Of a stretch of 7,083 nt of DNA, positions 6,107 to 7,083 are shown in pieces. Position 1 is the stretch's first letter, and each line of letters begins with the position of its first letter. Source of the stretch: Alphaproteobacteria bacterium (GTDB lineage: Bacteria > Pseudomonadota > Alphaproteobacteria > Rhizobiales > Rhizobiaceae); assembly GCA_030428345.1 (NCBI GenBank), contig JAUIBM010000142.1, positions 1 to 7,083 of the forward strand, given 5' to 3'. A program made the position numbers and the translations under genes. A model generated the notes under the pieces. The model worked only from the letters and a program-made list of their open reading frames with translations. It was not told the DNA's origin and searched no databases.

Positions 6107-6643
6107 ATTCGCCGTCCGCATAAAGCGCAAGCACCCACCAAGGAAGGCCCCCGTTCGAACCTGGACATCCGGGCTCCGCAAGTCCAGGTCATCGATGACG
6201 AAGGCCAGAATCTGGGCGTGATGGATACGAGGGACGCCATCGCCAAGGCCGAAGAGGCCGGTTTCGATCTCGTCGAAATCTCACCCAACAACGATCCTCC
6301 GATCTGCAAGTTTCTCGATCTGGGCAAGTTCAAGTACCAGTCGCAGAAGAAGGCCTCGGAGCAGCGCAAGAAGCAGAAGACGCAGGAGGTCAAGGAGATC
6401 AAGATGCGTCCGAACATCGACGTCCACGACTACGAGGTCAAGATGCGCTCCGTGCGCAAATTCCTCGAGGAGGGCGACAAGGTGAAGCTGACCATGCGCT
6501 TTCGCGGCCGCGAAATGGCGCACCAGGAAATCGGGCTGGGCGTGCTGATGCGCGCCAAGGACGAGATCGCCGAAATCTCCAAGGTCGAGGCCGATCCGCG
6601 CATGGAGGGACGCCAGATGATGATGGTCGTCTCCCCGCGCTGA
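6107..6643 (+). CDS. infC: Translation initiation factor IF-3, starting at ATT
   Basis: 178 residues, close to the 180 of E. coli IF-3. The N-terminal domain includes MRRPHKAQAP and SNLDIRAPQVQVIDDEGQNLGV (about 17-38), then AEEAGFDLVEISPNNDPPICKFLDLGKFKY (about 48-77). A Lys/Gln-rich linker (about 78-95) joins it to the C-terminal domain with EIKMRPNIDVHDYEVKM (about 97-113), RFRGREMAHQEIG and the ending MMMVVSPR. IF-3 binds the 30S subunit, prevents subunit joining and checks the start codon. An in-frame TGA lies at 6062-6064, and no ATG, GTG or TTG follows until GTG 6218 and ATG 6221, which would remove 37 conserved residues. ATT 6107, preceded by AGGGAG, is therefore the start. IF-3 discriminates against AUU, so this start is the known basis of infC autoregulation. 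A strong terminator ends the gene. Confidence 0.96.
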   Translation: MRRPHKAQAPTKEGPRSNLDIRAPQVQVIDDEGQNLGVMDTRDAIAKAEEAGFDLVEISPNNDPPICKFLDLGKFKYQSQKKASEQRKKQKTQEVKEIKMRPNIDVHDYEVKMRSVRKFLEEGDKVKLTMRFRGREMAHQEIGLGVLMRAKDEIAEISKVEADPRMEGRQMMMVVSPR

Positions 6644-6671
6644 GCCGCCGCGCCGCCCAATGATCTGAAAG

Positions 6672-6695
6672 ACCCGCCGCGAGGCGGGTTTTTTG
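6672..6695 (+). terminator. Intrinsic (rho-independent) terminator of infC
   Basis: ACCCGCC (6672-6678) and GGCGGGT (6683-6689) form a perfect 7-bp GC-rich stem with a GCGA loop, followed by a run of T (6689-6694). It lies 28 bases after the infC stop, so most infC transcripts should end here instead of reading into downstream genes. Confidence 0.93.
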
Positions 6696-6726
6696 CTTGC
6701 GGCGTGCCTTTCGCACGGCGACGGGT

Positions 6727-6749
6727 CTTCGCCGTTCGCTCGCCGCGCT
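6727..6749. repeat. Direct repeat copy 1 (23 bases)
   Basis: Begins CTTCGCCGTTCGCT. It matches 6878-6900 at 22 of 23 positions (single C/T difference) in the same orientation, 151 bases apart. Confidence 0.7.
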
Positions 6750-6810
6750 TTCCTTCGTGACCACCGGCGTCTCCCGCCATATTCGCCGCTCCCCTCGCTT
6801 CGTAGTCTCC

Positions 6811-6825
6811 GGGCCATCTGCGCGG
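6811..6825. repeat. Short direct repeat copy 1 (15 bases)
   Basis: GGGCCATCTGCGCGG recurs at 6855-6869 with one T/C change. A further CTCCCGC(C/T)AT pair at about 6771 and 6831 shows that this stretch is made of diverged copies. Confidence 0.6.
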
Positions 6826-6854
6826 CCTGGCTCCCGCTATACGCCGTCATCGTC

Positions 6855-6869
6855 GGGCCATCCGCGCGG
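6855..6869. repeat. Short direct repeat copy 2 (15 bases)
   Basis: GGGCCATCCGCGCGG, 14 of 15 identical to 6811-6825. It lies just before the second 23-base repeat. Confidence 0.6.
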
Positions 6870-6877
6870 TGAACGGC

Positions 6878-6900
6878 CTTCGCCGTTCGCTTGCCGCGCT
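6878..6900. repeat. Direct repeat copy 2 (23 bases)
   Basis: Second copy of the 6727-6749 repeat, differing at one position (CTTGCC instead of CTCGCC near the middle). Confidence 0.7.
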
Positions 6901-6911
6901 CCTATCCGACG

Positions 6912-6968
6912 ATCCATACCGTTACATCCCCGCGTTCGCCGCCTTCGCTGAAGCGTAACGGAATGGGT
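6912..6968. repeat. Long-arm inverted repeat
   Basis: ATCCATACCGTTAC (6912-6925) and GTAACGGAATGGGT (6955-6968) are inverted copies at 12 of 14 positions, around a 29-base loop. CCGTTAC/GTAACGG is perfect. Its right arm overlaps the start of the next palindrome. Confidence 0.6.
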
Positions 6969-6999
6969 CCTCGGGTCACGGCTGCGCCGGCCCGAGGAC
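6967..6999. repeat. REP-like palindrome (CCTCGGG / CCCGAGG)
   Basis: GTCCTCGGG (6967-6975) and CCCGAGGAC (6991-6999) form a perfect 9-bp stem with a 15-base loop. The arms resemble the CCTCGGGTCAAGCCCGAGG palindromes scattered between genes in many alphaproteobacterial genomes, but here the loop is longer. No T-run follows, so it is not an intrinsic terminator. Confidence 0.6.
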
Positions 7000-7083
7000 G
7001 ACCGGAGTAAATTGGCTCGCCATTCCACAACACATGCCTCTGCGTTCACGCGGCTGAAAAAGCCCGTGGGATGAGTAGTTTTT

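Larger units (their letters stand above)
6696..7083. other. Repeat-rich intergenic region after infC, no convincing gene
   Basis: Short open frames exist on both strands (for example plus 6697-6951 and minus 7049-6837), but they read as Arg/Ser/Pro-rich strings with no recognisable domain. They run through the repeats and lack ribosome sites. The left part (6720-6900) holds degenerate direct repeats; the right part (6912-7026) holds nested inverted repeats. In this lineage rpmI-rplT usually follow infC, so the promoter or leader for those genes may lie at the right edge or beyond. I see no tRNA or known riboswitch here. Confidence 0.6.

Noticed and set aside
6727..6900. Possible CRISPR array from repeated 23-base units
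   Set aside because: Only two full copies with unequal spacing and diverged filler; there are no regular spacers and no cas genes.
6697..6951. Short open frame after the infC terminator
   Set aside because: It starts just beyond the terminator, crosses the direct repeats, has no ribosome site and shows no family similarity that I recognise.
6837..7049. 70-codon minus-strand open frame
   Set aside because: It runs through the inverted repeats, is Arg-rich and has no domain or ribosome site.
7051..7083. GGCT-GAAAA-AGCC hairpin and T-run at the right edge as a terminator or ribosomal-protein leader
   Set aside because: The stem is only 4 bp, the T-run is not next to it, and the window ends before any downstream gene can be seen.

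Overview
This high-GC window looks like chromosomal DNA of an alphaproteobacterium, most likely Hyphomicrobiales (Rhizobiales). The signs are an IF-3 gene (infC) starting on ATT, a membrane-bound ferritin (MbfA) with an Irr-type iron control element at its promoter, a DUF930 protein and an extensin-like envelope protein. The genus cannot be named from the sequence. There is no sign of a prophage, insertion sequence, CRISPR array, tRNA or rRNA.

Layout, left to right. (1) 2-421 (+): C-terminal STAS domain of a SulP-type anion transporter cut by the window edge. (2) 525-1352 (+): exported extensin-like protein with an M15-peptidase-like metal motif. (3) 1371-2201 (-): YiiX-type permuted NlpC/P60 (DUF830) protein, convergent with (2). 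(4) 2400-3119 (+): TonB-like, membrane-anchored DUF930 protein, divergent from (3). (5) 3210-4193 (+): mbfA, a ferritin-like domain fused to a VIT1-like membrane domain. It has its own promoter and an overlapping ICE-like operator. (6) 4210-5148 (-): EamA/DMT-family permease. (7) 5153-5956 (-): ABHD10-like alpha/beta hydrolase, 4 bases upstream of (6) and probably co-transcribed with it. (8) 6107-6643 (+): infC, divergent from (7), ending in a strong intrinsic terminator. (9) About 390 bases without a convincing gene (6696-7083), filled with degenerate direct repeats and palindromes.

Genes 2-4 are cell-envelope proteins, but their orientations alternate, so they are not one operon. MbfA is expected to export iron and be derepressed when iron is plentiful. 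infC would be autoregulated through its rare start codon. The terminator uncouples at least part of infC transcription from whatever lies downstream (in this lineage usually rpmI-rplT).

I found no clearly new multi-gene system. The most rewarding sites are the compact promoter/operator of mbfA, the ATT start of infC, and the structured repeat region after infC.
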